Under the pieces are notes generated by a model that was not told the origin of the DNA, did not search any database, and saw only the letters and a list, made by a program, of their open reading frames with translations. A program made the translations under genes and the position numbers. Shown here piece by piece: positions 51,315 through 60,937 of a stretch of DNA of 61,801 nucleotides. This DNA comes from an uncultured Bacilli bacterium (GTDB lineage: Bacteria; Bacillota_I; Bacilli_A; RF39; UBA660), in contig CAJTKB010000006.1 in assembly GCA_910576925.1 (NCBI GenBank), forward strand, positions 1 through 61,801, in the 5' to 3' direction. The stretch's first letter is position 1, and each line of letters begins with the position of its first letter.

Positions 51315-51644
51315 TTATGCGGCATTGTTGATTTGATATCCAGCATCAACTTCTTTATTAGCCTGTGCTTCTACTCCAGCATATGTTTCACTAGAATTAT
51401 GGATTTCTGTTGCTTTATTTTTAATTTGAGCTAAGAAACCATTAAAGTTAGCTTTGTATTGATTATAAAGTGCTATAGCATTAGATGCACTATCCTGATT
51501 AGTTGTAGACTGCCAATTTTGTTGAAGTTTTGCTATTTCAGCATCAGTTTCGCTAAATAATCCCTCTACTCTATTTGCTATACTTATTATTTGATCAGCG
51601 GTGCTTATTGCCTTACCATGATCAAAAGTAGTACTACCATTCAT
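51315..51644 (-). CDS. WXG100 family (Esx-like) protein
   Basis: 109 residues, two helices joined by a turn at about residues 44-52 (QQNWQSTTN, W-x-x in place of WXG). No signal peptide. Ends YQINNAA. Known: small helical-hairpin proteins of this kind are secreted by type VII machinery and often bind as pairs. It follows the other Esx gene by 22 bases and has AGGAG 8 bases before its start. Confidence 0.85.
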   Translation of the reverse strand: MNGSTTFDHGKAISTADQIISIANRVEGLFSETDAEIAKLQQNWQSTTNQDSASNAIALYNQYKANFNGFLAQIKNKATEIHNSSETYAGVEAQANKEVDAGYQINNAA

Positions 51645-51666
51645 AAATTATTCTCCTTTCTAAAAA

Positions 51667-51963
51667 CTATCGAAAACTTCCTTGTAAATCACTACTAGCT
51701 TGAGCAGCATTTGAACTTGTTGTTGTTAATATGGTTCCGAAAGAATCAAATGCTTTACTCATTTGATTTATTGTTTCTGAATTTTGTTCATAAATTGCAA
51801 GATATTGATTGTAATCTTCTGATTTCCAGCATCTTCCTAATTCTTCAATAGCAGATCTTAAACTATTCATTTCAGTAGCATAACGATTAGAAAAATTTTG
51901 AAAATTCTGACCACTTTTTTGAACTTCTCCTGGATTCATCTCGTAAGTACCTGTATTTGCCAT
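51667..51963 (-). CDS. WXG100 family (Esx-like) protein
   Basis: 98 residues from the ATG at 51963, chosen because AGGAGGTG precedes it (an ATG six codons upstream does not have this). Two helices with the turn RCWKSEDYN (W-x-S/E form of WXG) at about residues 43-47, and a final SSDLQGSFR. Likely forms a heterodimer with the protein encoded just downstream. The EssC-type ATPase and EsaA/EssB-type membrane parts are not in the window. Confidence 0.87.
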   Translation of the reverse strand: MANTGTYEMNPGEVQKSGQNFQNFSNRYATEMNSLRSAIEELGRCWKSEDYNQYLAIYEQNSETINQMSKAFDSFGTILTTTSSNAAQASSDLQGSFR

Positions 51964-52100
51964 TTTTGCACCTCCTATCATATTTATAAGCAGAGTTTAT
52001 AAGATTTTCTATCTTACTCTACTCTTACATTATAAGTGTATCATTTATATTATAGCTTGTAAATAAAGCTGCTAATTGTTTACAAATTTTTACAAAAAAA

Positions 52101-52120
52101 GAATGATATTAAATTCATTC
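52101..52120 (-). terminator. pheT terminator
   Basis: gaatga / tcattc arms, followed on the minus strand by a run of seven T. It lies 110 bases after the pheT stop and upstream of the Esx genes. Confidence 0.6.
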
Positions 52121-52229
52121 CTAATCCTTTTATTTATTAATTTTAATTATTGAATATTTCTTATAATATGGTAAAGACTATACTAGATCCTAATATGCCT
52201 CTTTTATATTAACAATATAAATCTTCTTA

Positions 52230-54602
52230 TTAGCCTCTTAATTTTGCATTACAACTTGTTGTAACATCATCTATTATTTTATTAAATTGATTCATTACCT
52301 CTTCATCTGTCAAAGTTCTGTTATAGTCACCAAAAGTCAAATTAAAAGCAATAGATTTTTTGTTTTTTTCTAAATTTTCTCCTTTATATACATCAAATAT
52401 ATCTATATTAAGTAATAGTCTTCCACCACTTTTTCTAATTTGTTTAACTAAAGTATCTGCACTAACATCTTTGTCTACAATGAAAGCAACATCTTTAGCA
52501 ATTTCTGGATATTTAATGGCCTCTTTATATTTTAATTTCTTTACCTTTGTCATTAAAGCATTCAAGGATAGCTCTGCTACATATATGGAATCTTTTCTAA
52601 CACCTGGGTGAACACAGCCAACAATACCTATATTTTCTCTGTCCAAAATAATTCTAGCACTTATTCCTGGATGCATATCTGAAATATTATCTGTCTCAAA
52701 ACTATAGCGGTTTTTAAGGCCCATATAATCAAGAATATTTTCAATTATTCCTTTTATCAAGTAAAAGTCAACTTTATTTTTACTTTGATACCAAGAATTA
52801 CTTAAGAATTCTCCTTTCATTAAAATAGCAATTTTACTCTCCTCATTATAATTTTTATCATAGGTTTTACTTATTTCGTAAATAAAGATGTCCTCTACTT
52901 TTCTTGCTTTATTGTAATCATATACACTTAACAAACTTGGAAGAATGCTTGTTCTAATAACACTTTTATCAATACTCATTGGATTTGGCAAAACTGCATT
53001 TTCCCTTTCTTCATATTTGAACATATTTGCCATACTTAGGTTTGTTAAAGTATATGTTTTAACTTCATTCAATCCTAATGAACGTAGCCTCTTTGATATC
53101 ATTTTACGATATTTAACATCTCCAATATATTCTCCTCTTCTAATTGGAACAGAAGGAAGCGTTGATATTAAATTATGATACCCATAAAGTCTTCCTATTT
53201 CTTCTGCAATATCATTGACATTAGGATCTATATCTAACCTTCTATTAGGAATCGTTACGATAAATTTCCCATCTTTTATTTCATATGGAAAATCAAGCCT
53301 TTTCATTTCAAATTCCATATCTTTTTCACTAATAGTAATACCTAAAAGATTTTGAACGTCTCTGGGAACAAATTCTACTATCTTAGGTGTTTTATCTATT
53401 TTGTCATATTCAACTAGTCCTGTTAGTATTTTAGCTCCTGCATACTTTTCTAACAAGTGACAAGATCTATTAATTGCTTTTAGTGTATATTCATAATTTA
53501 ATCCTTTTCCGTATCTAATAGATGCTTCGCTTTTTAAATCTAAATTAGAAGCAGTATAACGAATGCTTACTGGATCGAATATAGCACTTTCTATTAATAT
53601 ATTTTTTGTTTTTTCTGTAACTTCTGTATTTAGTCCTCCCATAACACCTGCTATACATACAGCTTCTTTTTTATTCGTAATAACTATATCACTATTTTTG
53701 AGTGTTCTTTTTTTGCCATCAAGAGTTACTATCTCTTCACTTTCTTTCGCATCTCTTACTAGTATATAATCTCCTAAAATATCTTTATCAAAAAAGTGAA
53801 GTGGTTGTCCATATTCAAGCATTACATAATTAGATATATCAACTACATTATTAATTGAACGCATACCATATGCTGTAAGACGCCTTTTTATAAATTCAGG
53901 GGATTCTCCTATTTTTACGTCTGTAACCATTTTGGCTAGATAATAAGGACACTTATCGGTTTCTACCTCTAATTTAAAGTGATTATTAATAGAATCATTT
54001 ATTTCTTCGTAACTTTCATCTGGTAAAACTACTTTACGATTTAGAATAGAAGCAATTTCATAAGCAAATCCAATATGATAGTAACAATCATTATTACGAT
54101 GTTTATGAATATCGAGTTCATATAAAGTGTCATCAAGTCCTAAATACTTTATTGGATCACTTCCTACAATTGCATCAATTGGAAGTTCGTGTATTCCTTT
54201 ATTATAGTTTTCTTCTGTTTTTTCTTCAAGACCTAACTCAAATAAGGCACAAATCATTCCGTTTGACTCAACTCCACGAATCTTATTTTTCTTTATAGTG
54301 AAGTTTTCAGGAAGAACTGCTCCAGGAAGTGCAACTATTACTTTAATACCACTTCTAACATTAGAAGCTCCACAAACTATTTGTTGAAGGTCCTTCTCTC
54401 CTATATTTACTTGACAGATATTTAAATGATCACTATCAGGGTGACTTATACATTCTACAACTTCACCAATAACCAAATTTTTAATGTTATTAGTAAGTAC
54501 CTTTTCTATATTTATACCAGCTTTAGTAATTTTTATAGCAAGCTCTTCTAAATCTTGATCACTAATATCTATATAATCTTTTACCCATTCTAAACTAATC
54601 AT
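52230..54602 (-). CDS. pheT: Phenylalanyl-tRNA synthetase beta subunit
   Basis: 790 residues, normal length. N-terminal tRNA-binding OB fold (about 38-150, with VGEVVECISHPDSDHLNICQVNIG), B3/4 editing domain with GMRSINNVVDISNYVMLEYGQPLHFFD, B5 domain, and the catalytic-like core with NEVKTYTLTNLS and VLPNPMS, ending in the FDX-ACB anticodon domain (PEIAKDVAFIVD, GDYNRTLTDEEV). Edits Tyr-tRNA(Phe). 2 bases after pheS. Confidence 0.98.
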   Translation of the reverse strand: MISLEWVKDYIDISDQDLEELAIKITKAGINIEKVLTNNIKNLVIGEVVECISHPDSDHLNICQVNIGEKDLQQIVCGASNVRSGIKVIVALPGAVLPENFTIKKNKIRGVESNGMICALFELGLEEKTEENYNKGIHELPIDAIVGSDPIKYLGLDDTLYELDIHKHRNNDCYYHIGFAYEIASILNRKVVLPDESYEEINDSINNHFKLEVETDKCPYYLAKMVTDVKIGESPEFIKRRLTAYGMRSINNVVDISNYVMLEYGQPLHFFDKDILGDYILVRDAKESEEIVTLDGKKRTLKNSDIVITNKKEAVCIAGVMGGLNTEVTEKTKNILIESAIFDPVSIRYTASNLDLKSEASIRYGKGLNYEYTLKAINRSCHLLEKYAGAKILTGLVEYDKIDKTPKIVEFVPRDVQNLLGITISEKDMEFEMKRLDFPYEIKDGKFIVTIPNRRLDIDPNVNDIAEEIGRLYGYHNLISTLPSVPIRRGEYIGDVKYRKMISKRLRSLGLNEVKTYTLTNLSMANMFKYEERENAVLPNPMSIDKSVIRTSILPSLLSVYDYNKARKVEDIFIYEISKTYDKNYNEESKIAILMKGEFLSNSWYQSKNKVDFYLIKGIIENILDYMGLKNRYSFETDNISDMHPGISARIILDRENIGIVGCVHPGVRKDSIYVAELSLNALMTKVKKLKYKEAIKYPEIAKDVAFIVDKDVSADTLVKQIRKSGGRLLLNIDIFDVYKGENLEKNKKSIAFNLTFGDYNRTLTDEEVMNQFNKIIDDVTTSCNAKLRG

Positions 54603-54604
54603 AC

Positions 54605-55654
54605 TTATTCACTCTCCCATCTATCAAATATTTTTACTTCTCTTAAATCTGTATTATAGAAAACTCGACAATCATCTATATCATACTTAAGCATTGCTAG
54701 ACGTTCAGCACCGAATCCAAAAGCAAAACCACTCCACTCTTTAGGTTCGTATCCACTCATTCTTAAAACATTAGGATGAACGATACCAGCACCTGCAACC
54801 GTAATCCAACCAGTATGTTTACAAATATTACAGCCATCACCATTACAATTAAAACAGCTAATATCAACTTCTACAGATGGCTCTGTAAACTGATAATAAC
54901 TTGGACGGAAGCGAGTCTCTATATCTTTTCCAAACAGTTTTTTGACAATTACATCTATTGTTCCTTTTAAATCAGATAAACTAATGTTTTTATCAACTAA
55001 CAATCCTTCTATTTGCATAAATTGATGTGAGTGTGTTGCATCGTCATCATCTCTTCTATATGTCTTTCCTGGACATATTACTCTAATAGGTATTTCACCA
55101 TGCCCTTTTAACATAGTTCTTACTTGAACAGGTGAAGTCTGACTTCTTAGGAGAATTTCTTCACCTTCTATATAGAAAGTATCTTGAGCATCTCTTGCTG
55201 GGTGTCCCTTAGGAATATTTAACATTTCAAAGTTATATTTATCTTCTTCTATTTCTGGTCCATCAACAACATCATACCCCATAGATATGAACACTTCTTC
55301 AACCTCTTCTATTAACTTTTCTAATATATTAGGTGAACCTATAGAAATCTTAGTAGCTGGTAGACTAATATCTATTGCTTCGTTTTTTAGTCTTTCATTT
55401 AATATTTCATTTTCATATTTTTCTTTTTGTTCTTCATAAAAATCTGTAACTATTTTTCTAAGTTCATTTACTGCCTGACCAAATGTTTTTTTATCTTCAG
55501 GTTGAATGTTTTTTATTTCACTGTTTAGTTCTGTTATAAAGCCTTTTTTTCCTAAATACTTAATTTTGAACTCATCTAGCATTTTTATATCCTTAATATT
55601 TTTTTTATCTTCTTCAAGTAATTTTTTAATGTCTTCAATCTTATCATTTTTCAT
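54605..55654 (-). CDS. pheS: Phenylalanyl-tRNA synthetase alpha subunit
   Basis: 349 residues. Coiled-coil N-terminus (1-85), then class II core: motif 2 around IRVICPGKTYRRDDDDATHSHQFMQIEGLLVD, a zinc-like CFNCNGDGCNICKHTGWI segment, and motif 3 FGAERLAMLKYDIDD. Forms the (alpha-beta)2 enzyme with PheT. Under T-box control with the HAD gene upstream. Confidence 0.98.
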   Translation of the reverse strand: MKNDKIEDIKKLLEEDKKNIKDIKMLDEFKIKYLGKKGFITELNSEIKNIQPEDKKTFGQAVNELRKIVTDFYEEQKEKYENEILNERLKNEAIDISLPATKISIGSPNILEKLIEEVEEVFISMGYDVVDGPEIEEDKYNFEMLNIPKGHPARDAQDTFYIEGEEILLRSQTSPVQVRTMLKGHGEIPIRVICPGKTYRRDDDDATHSHQFMQIEGLLVDKNISLSDLKGTIDVIVKKLFGKDIETRFRPSYYQFTEPSVEVDISCFNCNGDGCNICKHTGWITVAGAGIVHPNVLRMSGYEPKEWSGFAFGFGAERLAMLKYDIDDCRVFYNTDLREVKIFDRWESE

Positions 55655-55671
55655 ATTTTTGTCTCCTCTTT

Positions 55672-56328
55672 TTATAAATTATATATATCTTTTATTTTAA
55701 TTAAACTTTTTACTGTTTCTTTAATTGGGAATTTATCATCACTAATTTCAGGATTATAATATATAGAATCCATTCCAATTTTTCTAGGCGCTAAAGCATC
55801 ATATTCTAAATTATCTCCTATCATTACACACTTATCTATTGAATAATTATTAGCTGCTTCAATATAACTATTTAGATTTGGTTTTAAATACGAATCTCCT
55901 GCATAAATATCATCAAAATAATTAAATATGTTAGTATTTTTCATTCTATCGCATTGTGATTTTAGAAAATGATTAGTTCTAACAGCTAAACTTTTATTTC
56001 TGCTTTTTAAATACTCTAGTAACTCTATAGTATCATCAAATAAGTTTGTTTTAATATTGCAGTTAAAATCTATCCATTCTCTTACTATTTTCTCTGTAAT
56101 ATTAATGCCAGATTCTTTTGTAAAAAAAGAACTATATAGACTTATATCTAATCTATCAAAAGTATTTTCATATTTGTATAAAATATCCGTTTTTACTTCA
56201 AGTAATTTGGAATAATCATCTACTGATAATATACTTTTAAAGAAATCATTTTCTTCACTAAAATCTTGCCTCCATAAAGTTCCATCTAAATCGAATATGT
56301 ATCTTTCTTTTTTTATAATTTCTTTCAT
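55672..56328 (-). CDS. HAD superfamily phosphatase, first gene of the pheST operon
   Basis: About 218 residues from the ATG at 56328, chosen because GGAGG stands 7 bases upstream and the T-box terminator ends just before. Motif I FDLDGTLW, motif II LAVRTNHF (Thr/Asn), Lys within KPNLNSYIEAA, and motif IV MIGDNLEYDALAPRKIG. A small helical cap follows motif I. Substrate unknown. Its place between the Phe T-box and pheS (17 bases) means it is made only when tRNA(Phe) is uncharged, which is unusual and may point to a job in aminoacyl or phosphate metabolism. Confidence 0.85.
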   Translation of the reverse strand: MKEIIKKERYIFDLDGTLWRQDFSEENDFFKSILSVDDYSKLLEVKTDILYKYENTFDRLDISLYSSFFTKESGINITEKIVREWIDFNCNIKTNLFDDTIELLEYLKSRNKSLAVRTNHFLKSQCDRMKNTNIFNYFDDIYAGDSYLKPNLNSYIEAANNYSIDKCVMIGDNLEYDALAPRKIGMDSIYYNPEISDDKFPIKETVKSLIKIKDIYNL

Positions 56329-56339
56329 ACCTTTACCTC

Positions 56340-56513
56340 CAAAAAAAGAACTATAATGTAAAGGCGAGTCTTCCCGTGGTACCACTTTACTTTATAGTTC
56401 TACTATACACTTAAATCTTTTAACGCAAGAATTACGCTTACTTTTAATAAGGACTCCCAAGTTGAATTCATAAATTATCTTTACTTATTTTCACCAAACA
56501 TAAGCTCTCTACA
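56340..56513 (-). promoter_or_regulatory. T-box riboswitch specific for tRNA-Phe
   Basis: On the minus strand: AGAGAGC (56504-56510) opening stem I, GGTGAAAA, the specifier codon TTC at 56464-56466 within TGAATTCAAC, and the T-box itself, GTGGTACCACGGGAAGAC, near 56368-56386. The terminator pairs AGAACTATAA... with ...TTATAGTTCT (56347-56363 against 56386-56401) and is followed by TTTTTTT. Uncharged tRNA-Phe would stabilise the antiterminator and allow HAD - pheS - pheT to be transcribed. Confidence 0.93.
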
Positions 56514-56520
56514 AAAGAAT

Positions 56521-56550
56521 TATTTATTACTATTTCTTGATCAATGTCAA
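56521..56550 (-). promoter_or_regulatory. Promoter of the Phe T-box operon
   Basis: Minus strand TTGACA (56545-56550), 18 bases, TAAATA (56521-56526). Start point near 56513, just before the AGAGAGC of stem I. Confidence 0.6.
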
Positions 56551-56574
56551 TAAATTAATTATATCATATTTTAG

Positions 56575-57120
56575 TTAAACTGTCATTAGTTCTTTTTCTT
56601 TTTCTTTAAACATTTCTTCTATTTTCTTATTATATGAATTTACTAAGTCTTGTATGTCTTTTTCAAGTCCTTTAGAAATGTCTTCACTAATTTCTTCCTT
56701 TTCTATTTTTTCAATCGCATCGTGTCTAATATTTCTAATACTTACTTTAGCATCTTCACTAATTGATTTTACTTGTTTTATAAGTTCTTTTCTTCTCTCT
56801 TCAGTAAGAGTTGGAACGATTATTCTAATTGTTTCGCCATCATTAGTTGGATTATATCCTAAATCAGCTGAGGAAATTGCTTTTTCAATAGAAGCTAGGC
56901 TTCCTTTATCAAATGGTTTGATTAATAATTGATTACCTTCTGGTACTGATATAGTAACTAGTTGCTTTAATGGGGTTAAGCTGCCATAATAATCAACCTT
57001 TACTCCATCAAGGCTAGATGGATTAGCACGTCCTGTTCTAACAGTTGTAAATCTTTTTTCTAAGTTTTCAATAGTTTTTTCCATTTTTTCTTTTGATTCA
57101 TTTATAATATCAAAATCCAT
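56575..57120 (-). CDS. frr: Ribosome recycling factor
   Basis: About 181 residues from the ATG at 57120 (a TTG 18 bases upstream is possible). FTTVRTGRANPSSLDGVKVDYYGSLTPLKQLVTISVPEGNQLLI and LTEERRKELIKQVKSISEDAKVSIRNIRHDAIEKI are the family blocks. Releases 50S from post-termination complexes with EF-G. pyrH, usually upstream, is not here. The start lacks a clear Shine-Dalgarno sequence. Confidence 0.97.
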   Translation of the reverse strand: MDFDIINESKEKMEKTIENLEKRFTTVRTGRANPSSLDGVKVDYYGSLTPLKQLVTISVPEGNQLLIKPFDKGSLASIEKAISSADLGYNPTNDGETIRIIVPTLTEERRKELIKQVKSISEDAKVSIRNIRHDAIEKIEKEEISEDISKGLEKDIQDLVNSYNKKIEEMFKEKEKELMTV

Positions 57121-57134
57121 TATTTCACATATAA

Positions 57135-57168
57135 TCAATCTTTTAGAAGGATTATCTAGTAGATTGAT
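57135..57168 (-). promoter_or_regulatory. Hairpin in the frr leader
   Basis: 8-bp arms (atcaatct / agattgat) with an 18-base loop, ending about 15 bases before the frr ATG. It may hide or place the weak start region. Confidence 0.4.
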
Positions 57169-57436
57169 CCCTTTCTATATATTTTTTAATTTATTATACT
57201 TCTCTCATTGTAATAGATATTATGTGGATACATTTTATGACCTCTTTTAATAGTTAGAAGAGAAGCACTTTATAGATATTATAATATATTATTTAAGTAA
57301 AATAAAGCTTTTCAATAAAAATATCTAAGGCTATTTTTATTTATAATTATCCTTATCAATGTTGTAAAACTCTAAAAGAAGTTTTAGATATAATAATAAC
57401 TATGATATATATATATGAAAAAAGAAGAAATTAGTT
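57139..57436. other. Intergenic region between frr and the ABC exporter
   Basis: Apart from the frr leader hairpin I see no gene, promoter or terminator that I can defend here. AT-rich. Confidence 0.4.
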
Positions 57437-59133
57437 CTAACTATTTCGAAGTTTAATATAGGTCTCATTATTTTTTATTAACTCTTCATGTGAACCAATA
57501 CACTCAATTTTACCATTTTTCAAAACAATTAGTTTGTCAGATACTGTCATTAAATCTTTATTATGTGTAATAACGATTAGTGTATGATCTGTTTTTAAAT
57601 TATCTAATAGACTTATAATTTTATTAGTGGTATTTGGGTCTAAGGAGGAAGTTACTTCATCTAATAATATTATTTTAGAAGTTGTAAGAAGTGCCCTAGC
57701 TAAAGACAGTAATTGTTTTTGACCTCCACTTATATTCGTCGCATCTTCTTTTAAAATTGTATTATATCCATCTGGCAGAGACATTATAAAATCGTGTATT
57801 CCAACTCGTTTACATGCGTCTATTTGCCTTTTTTTATTTGAATCAACGAGAGACAAATTTGCTCTAATACTCATATTGAAAATAAAAGTTTTCTGATTTA
57901 CAACACTGATAGTTGAGTGATAAATGTCTTTAGAATATTCATAGATATTTAATTTATCAATTAATATTTTTCCACTATCTACTTTGTACATTCTTAAAAG
58001 AAGATTAAATATTGTAGTTTTGCCTGAACCTGTTTGTCCAACAATTGTTGTTATTTGATTTGGTTTAGCAACAAATGATATATTTTTTAATACTAGAAAT
58101 TTTTTATACTTAAAAGATACATTTTTAAATTCAATAAGACCAATAATATTATCATTATTAACCATTCCCTCTAATTTTAAAGAACTTTTTCCATAATCAA
58201 TTATTTCATTTATTCTATATAGCGAAATGGATTCTTCCATAATAGATACATCAAAGCTCATTATATAGTTAATTGATTCTTTTGCCTTATCATAATAAGA
58301 AATGAGTAGTAAAAACATAGCAATTTGTAATTTATTTTTGATAAGCAGGATAATTAATATAAAATATAATACTATTTTGCCAAAATCAATAATTAAACTT
58401 ACCAAGGTCTTTCTTATAAAATAGTAGTTCCTTTTTAAAAAGTAGCTTTCTTGCCATCTTTTTCTATAACTGTCTAATTTATCCCCAAAACCAAAACTTT
58501 TAATATCCTTAAGTCCTGTTAAAATTTGTGATAATATATTCGTCATTTTGTCAGCATAATTTTTTTGTTGTTTTAAATAATATGTGTATTTATAATTACA
58601 TTTTCTAGCAAAGTTATAATATATTATATCTATTATAATTACATATAAGGCTACTAAAATGCTTTGTTTAGCAAAGACAAAATATATGATCAATAATTTA
58701 ATTAACTCAATAGATAATTCTATTATAAAAGAAGGAATTTCTGCAGTATTAATGATATCTATATTAGATGAATTGATGATTTTTCCTATAGGTATTTTTT
58801 TAGAATACTCTTCATCAAAATTATATATACTATTTACTAATTTCTCATGAACTTCTACATAAGCTTCCTTAAAAAATTAGCATAGCACCAATTGGTACAA
58901 TATAATCCCACTTTATTAAACAAATACGTTATTCCAAGTACTATAACATAAACAAGTGATATGCTATATAGTCCATTAGTTATATTTTCTACTATCAACG
59001 ATATAAAATATGGTACTAATAGGCTTACCAATACACTTATTAAATCAACAATTATAAAAGTTATTAAATACCTGTTTTTAAATTTCACCAAAGAAAAATA
59101 ATCTCTTATAATTTTAATATTTCTTCTAAACAT
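57437..59133 (-). pseudogene. ABC exporter (TMD-ATPase) split by one frameshift
   Basis: The first 92 residues (59133 to about 58857) carry helices 1-2 (LITFIIVDLISVLVSLLVPYFISL). A stop then follows NFLRKLM. In another frame the protein continues at once with EVHEKLVNSIYNFDEEYSKKIPIG and runs to the end at 57437, including Walker A TIVGQTGSGKTTIFNLL, signature ATNISGGQKQLLSLARAL and Walker B KIILLDEVTSSLD. One missing base near 58853-58858 accounts for it. Total about 566 residues, a half-size exporter. Inactive unless this is an assembly error or recoding. Downstream of an AraC gene that is also frameshifted. Confidence 0.85.
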
Positions 59134-59207
59134 ATATTTTCACCAATATAATTGTAAAATATTTTCATATGTATTTCTTTACATTTTAAATATTAAATTT
59201 GTTAAGA

Positions 59208-59998
59208 TTATTTTATAGGTAAATATATATAGCAACAATCATCTTTATATAATTCTATTTTAAGACTATTTTTAATATTATAATTTGTTGAAGGAATCCA
59301 TTGCTTATTTATTTTTTCTTCTAAACCAACTATATCTTTTTGTTTTCTTGATATTAGTTTAAACACAACATATTCGTTTTTATTGATTTTATATTCTTCT
59401 AAATCAGAAAAATATTTCGAGGAACCTAAATAATAATGATATAAGTCTTCTTTTTTAGAAAATATTCCATACATTCCCATTTCATTAAATTCTTTATAGT
59501 GTTCATTTTCTTTAATTTTGTTATATAATTGTCTGATTTTATATAATAAATCAGAATGATTTTTTGAAGTAATATGATAACAGTATAAATAAGTTTCATC
59601 TATTTGTTTTATTTCATAGTCAAAACTGTAATAATTTTTATTGATTTCAAAATATTCTATAGGAATTATTTTATAATTTCCTAACTTTTTTCTACATTCC
59701 ATTGGTGTTATATCAAATAATTGCTTAAAAGCTCTATTAAAAGAGGATGCTGAGTTATATTGATATTTTAATGCTATATCAATATTTTTAAATTAGTATT
59801 TCTTATTTCTTCAAATGCTTTACTTAATCTTCTTTTCCTTATATATTCAGTTATTGTCATATCCGTTAAAAACATAAAAATTCGTTCAAGAATAAATATA
59901 TTGGTTTTCGTTATTTTACTTAATTCATTATAATCTATTTTGTTATCAAGATTATTTTCAATATATGTAATCATTTTATTTAAATAATCAAAATTCAT
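59208..59998 (-). pseudogene. AraC family regulator with effector domain, split by one frameshift
   Basis: Residues 1-74 (59998 to 59774) carry the first part of the AraC helix-turn-helix (YIENNLDNKIDYNELSKITKTN..., ITEYIRKRRLSKAFEEI). A stop follows in frame. Shifting one base after LK (a run of five A) gives IDIALKYQYNSASSFNRAFKQLFDITPMECRKK, the second helix-turn-helix and its conserved end, then a GyrI-like effector-binding domain (YKIIPIEYFEINKNYYSFDYEI ... CCYIYLPIK). Full length about 263. Its target is probably the adjacent ABC exporter. Both are one base short, so decay of the pair or two assembly errors are possible. Confidence 0.85.
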
Positions 59999-60239
59999 TT
60001 ATATCAACGTCCTCAAATAAATTTTTCTATGCTCTATTATAACACTTATTTTAGATAAATTATCTAAATCTAATATGATTAATTAGATATCAAATTTTAG
60101 CAATATAAATAAACATTTTCAAAATATCAATTTCTTATTTATATAAATGAATTGATTTTGTGGGGAACGCGTGGGGAACACAACTTTTGTTATATCATAT
60201 AATATTAAATATAAATTACTAATGTATTGTTATATAAAG
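59999..60239. other. Intergenic region with a GTGGGGAAC direct repeat
   Basis: No gene supported. The sequence gtggggaac occurs twice, 11 bases apart (60160-60168 and 60171-60179). This patch is much more G-rich than its surroundings. I do not recognise it. Confidence 0.35.
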
Positions 60240-60266
60240 AAAAGAATAGCTTTTAACTATTCTTTT
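60240..60266. terminator. Terminator-like hairpin
   Basis: aaaagaatag / ctattctttt arms with a 7-base loop and U-rich ends on both strands. No gene end is close on either side (nearest is the regulator start at 59998), so its use is unclear. Confidence 0.5.
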
Positions 60267-60269
60267 AAT

Positions 60270-60305
60270 TTCAATCTGGTGCCCTAAGGAAGGACGTTCA
60301 ACAAC
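60270..60305 (+). repeat. Degenerate 36-base repeat, copy 1
   Basis: Shares 24 of 36 positions with 61589-61624, including the first 13 (ttcaatctggtgc), acgtt and a final aac, without gaps. The two copies bracket the nucleotidase-like and NUDIX genes. Confidence 0.45.
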
Positions 60306-60349
60306 TTTTTTGAATATCAATACGTGTTATACTGTAAAAGGTGATTATA

Positions 60350-60937
60350 ATGAATATTGGAATAGACATAGATGGTGTCCTTACTGATTTGGAAGGTTAT
60401 ATAAAAACTGTCGGTAAAAAATATATGATTGAAAATAATTTAGGCTTTGATGATACAATGAACACAAATACTATTTATGGCTTTTTAAGTAAAGAAGATA
60501 GTTATCAATTTTGGGATACTCACTGGGAAAAATATGCTACTACTATAAAGCCCAGAAAAAACGCTAGTAAAGTAATTGAAAAATTAAAAAATAATGGAAA
60601 TAAAATAATTATAATTACAGCAAGAACCTATGATAGCCAAATTATTAAAAATGGTGTTAAAAGACAAAAAAATATGGAAGAACTAATTATCAAATGGCTA
60701 GATAAGAATAGTATAAAGTACGACAAGATTGTTTTTTCTAATTTAAATAAATTAAAGGCTTGTTTGGATAATAAAATTGATATTATGTTAGAAGATTCTG
60801 TTTCAAATATAGAGCAACTAAAAGATTACGTGAAAATTCTATGCTTTGATGCAAAGTACAATCAATCATATACCAATAGTCAAATATTCAGAGTATATAA
60901 TTGGGACGATGTATATAATATTATTAATAAGATTTAA
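60350..60937 (+). CDS. 5'(3')-deoxyribonucleotidase-like HAD protein (NT5C type)
   Basis: About 195 residues from the ATG at 60350 (AAAGGTG 8 bases upstream; an in-frame GTG lies three codons before). Motif I IGIDIDGVLTDLEG, motif II IIIITARTYD, a Lys in the KRQKN region, and motif IV IMLEDSVSNIEQL fit the NT5C/YqfW group of HAD phosphatases that hydrolyse dNMPs or similar nucleotides. The gene tail overlaps the convergent NUDIX gene by 14 bases. Confidence 0.83.
   Translation: MNIGIDIDGVLTDLEGYIKTVGKKYMIENNLGFDDTMNTNTIYGFLSKEDSYQFWDTHWEKYATTIKPRKNASKVIEKLKNNGNKIIIITARTYDSQIIKNGVKRQKNMEELIIKWLDKNSIKYDKIVFSNLNKLKACLDNKIDIMLEDSVSNIEQLKDYVKILCFDAKYNQSYTNSQIFRVYNWDDVYNIINKI

Noticed and set aside
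59208..59702. Stand-alone GyrI-like effector protein
   Set aside because: The frame extends upstream without a start into the second half of an AraC helix-turn-helix, so it is the tail of a frameshifted regulator.
60160..60179. GTGGGGAAC direct repeat as the C-terminus of a tyrosine recombinase
   Set aside because: G-rich repeats like this can end integrase genes, but none of the three + strand frames gives recombinase-like text or a long open frame upstream.
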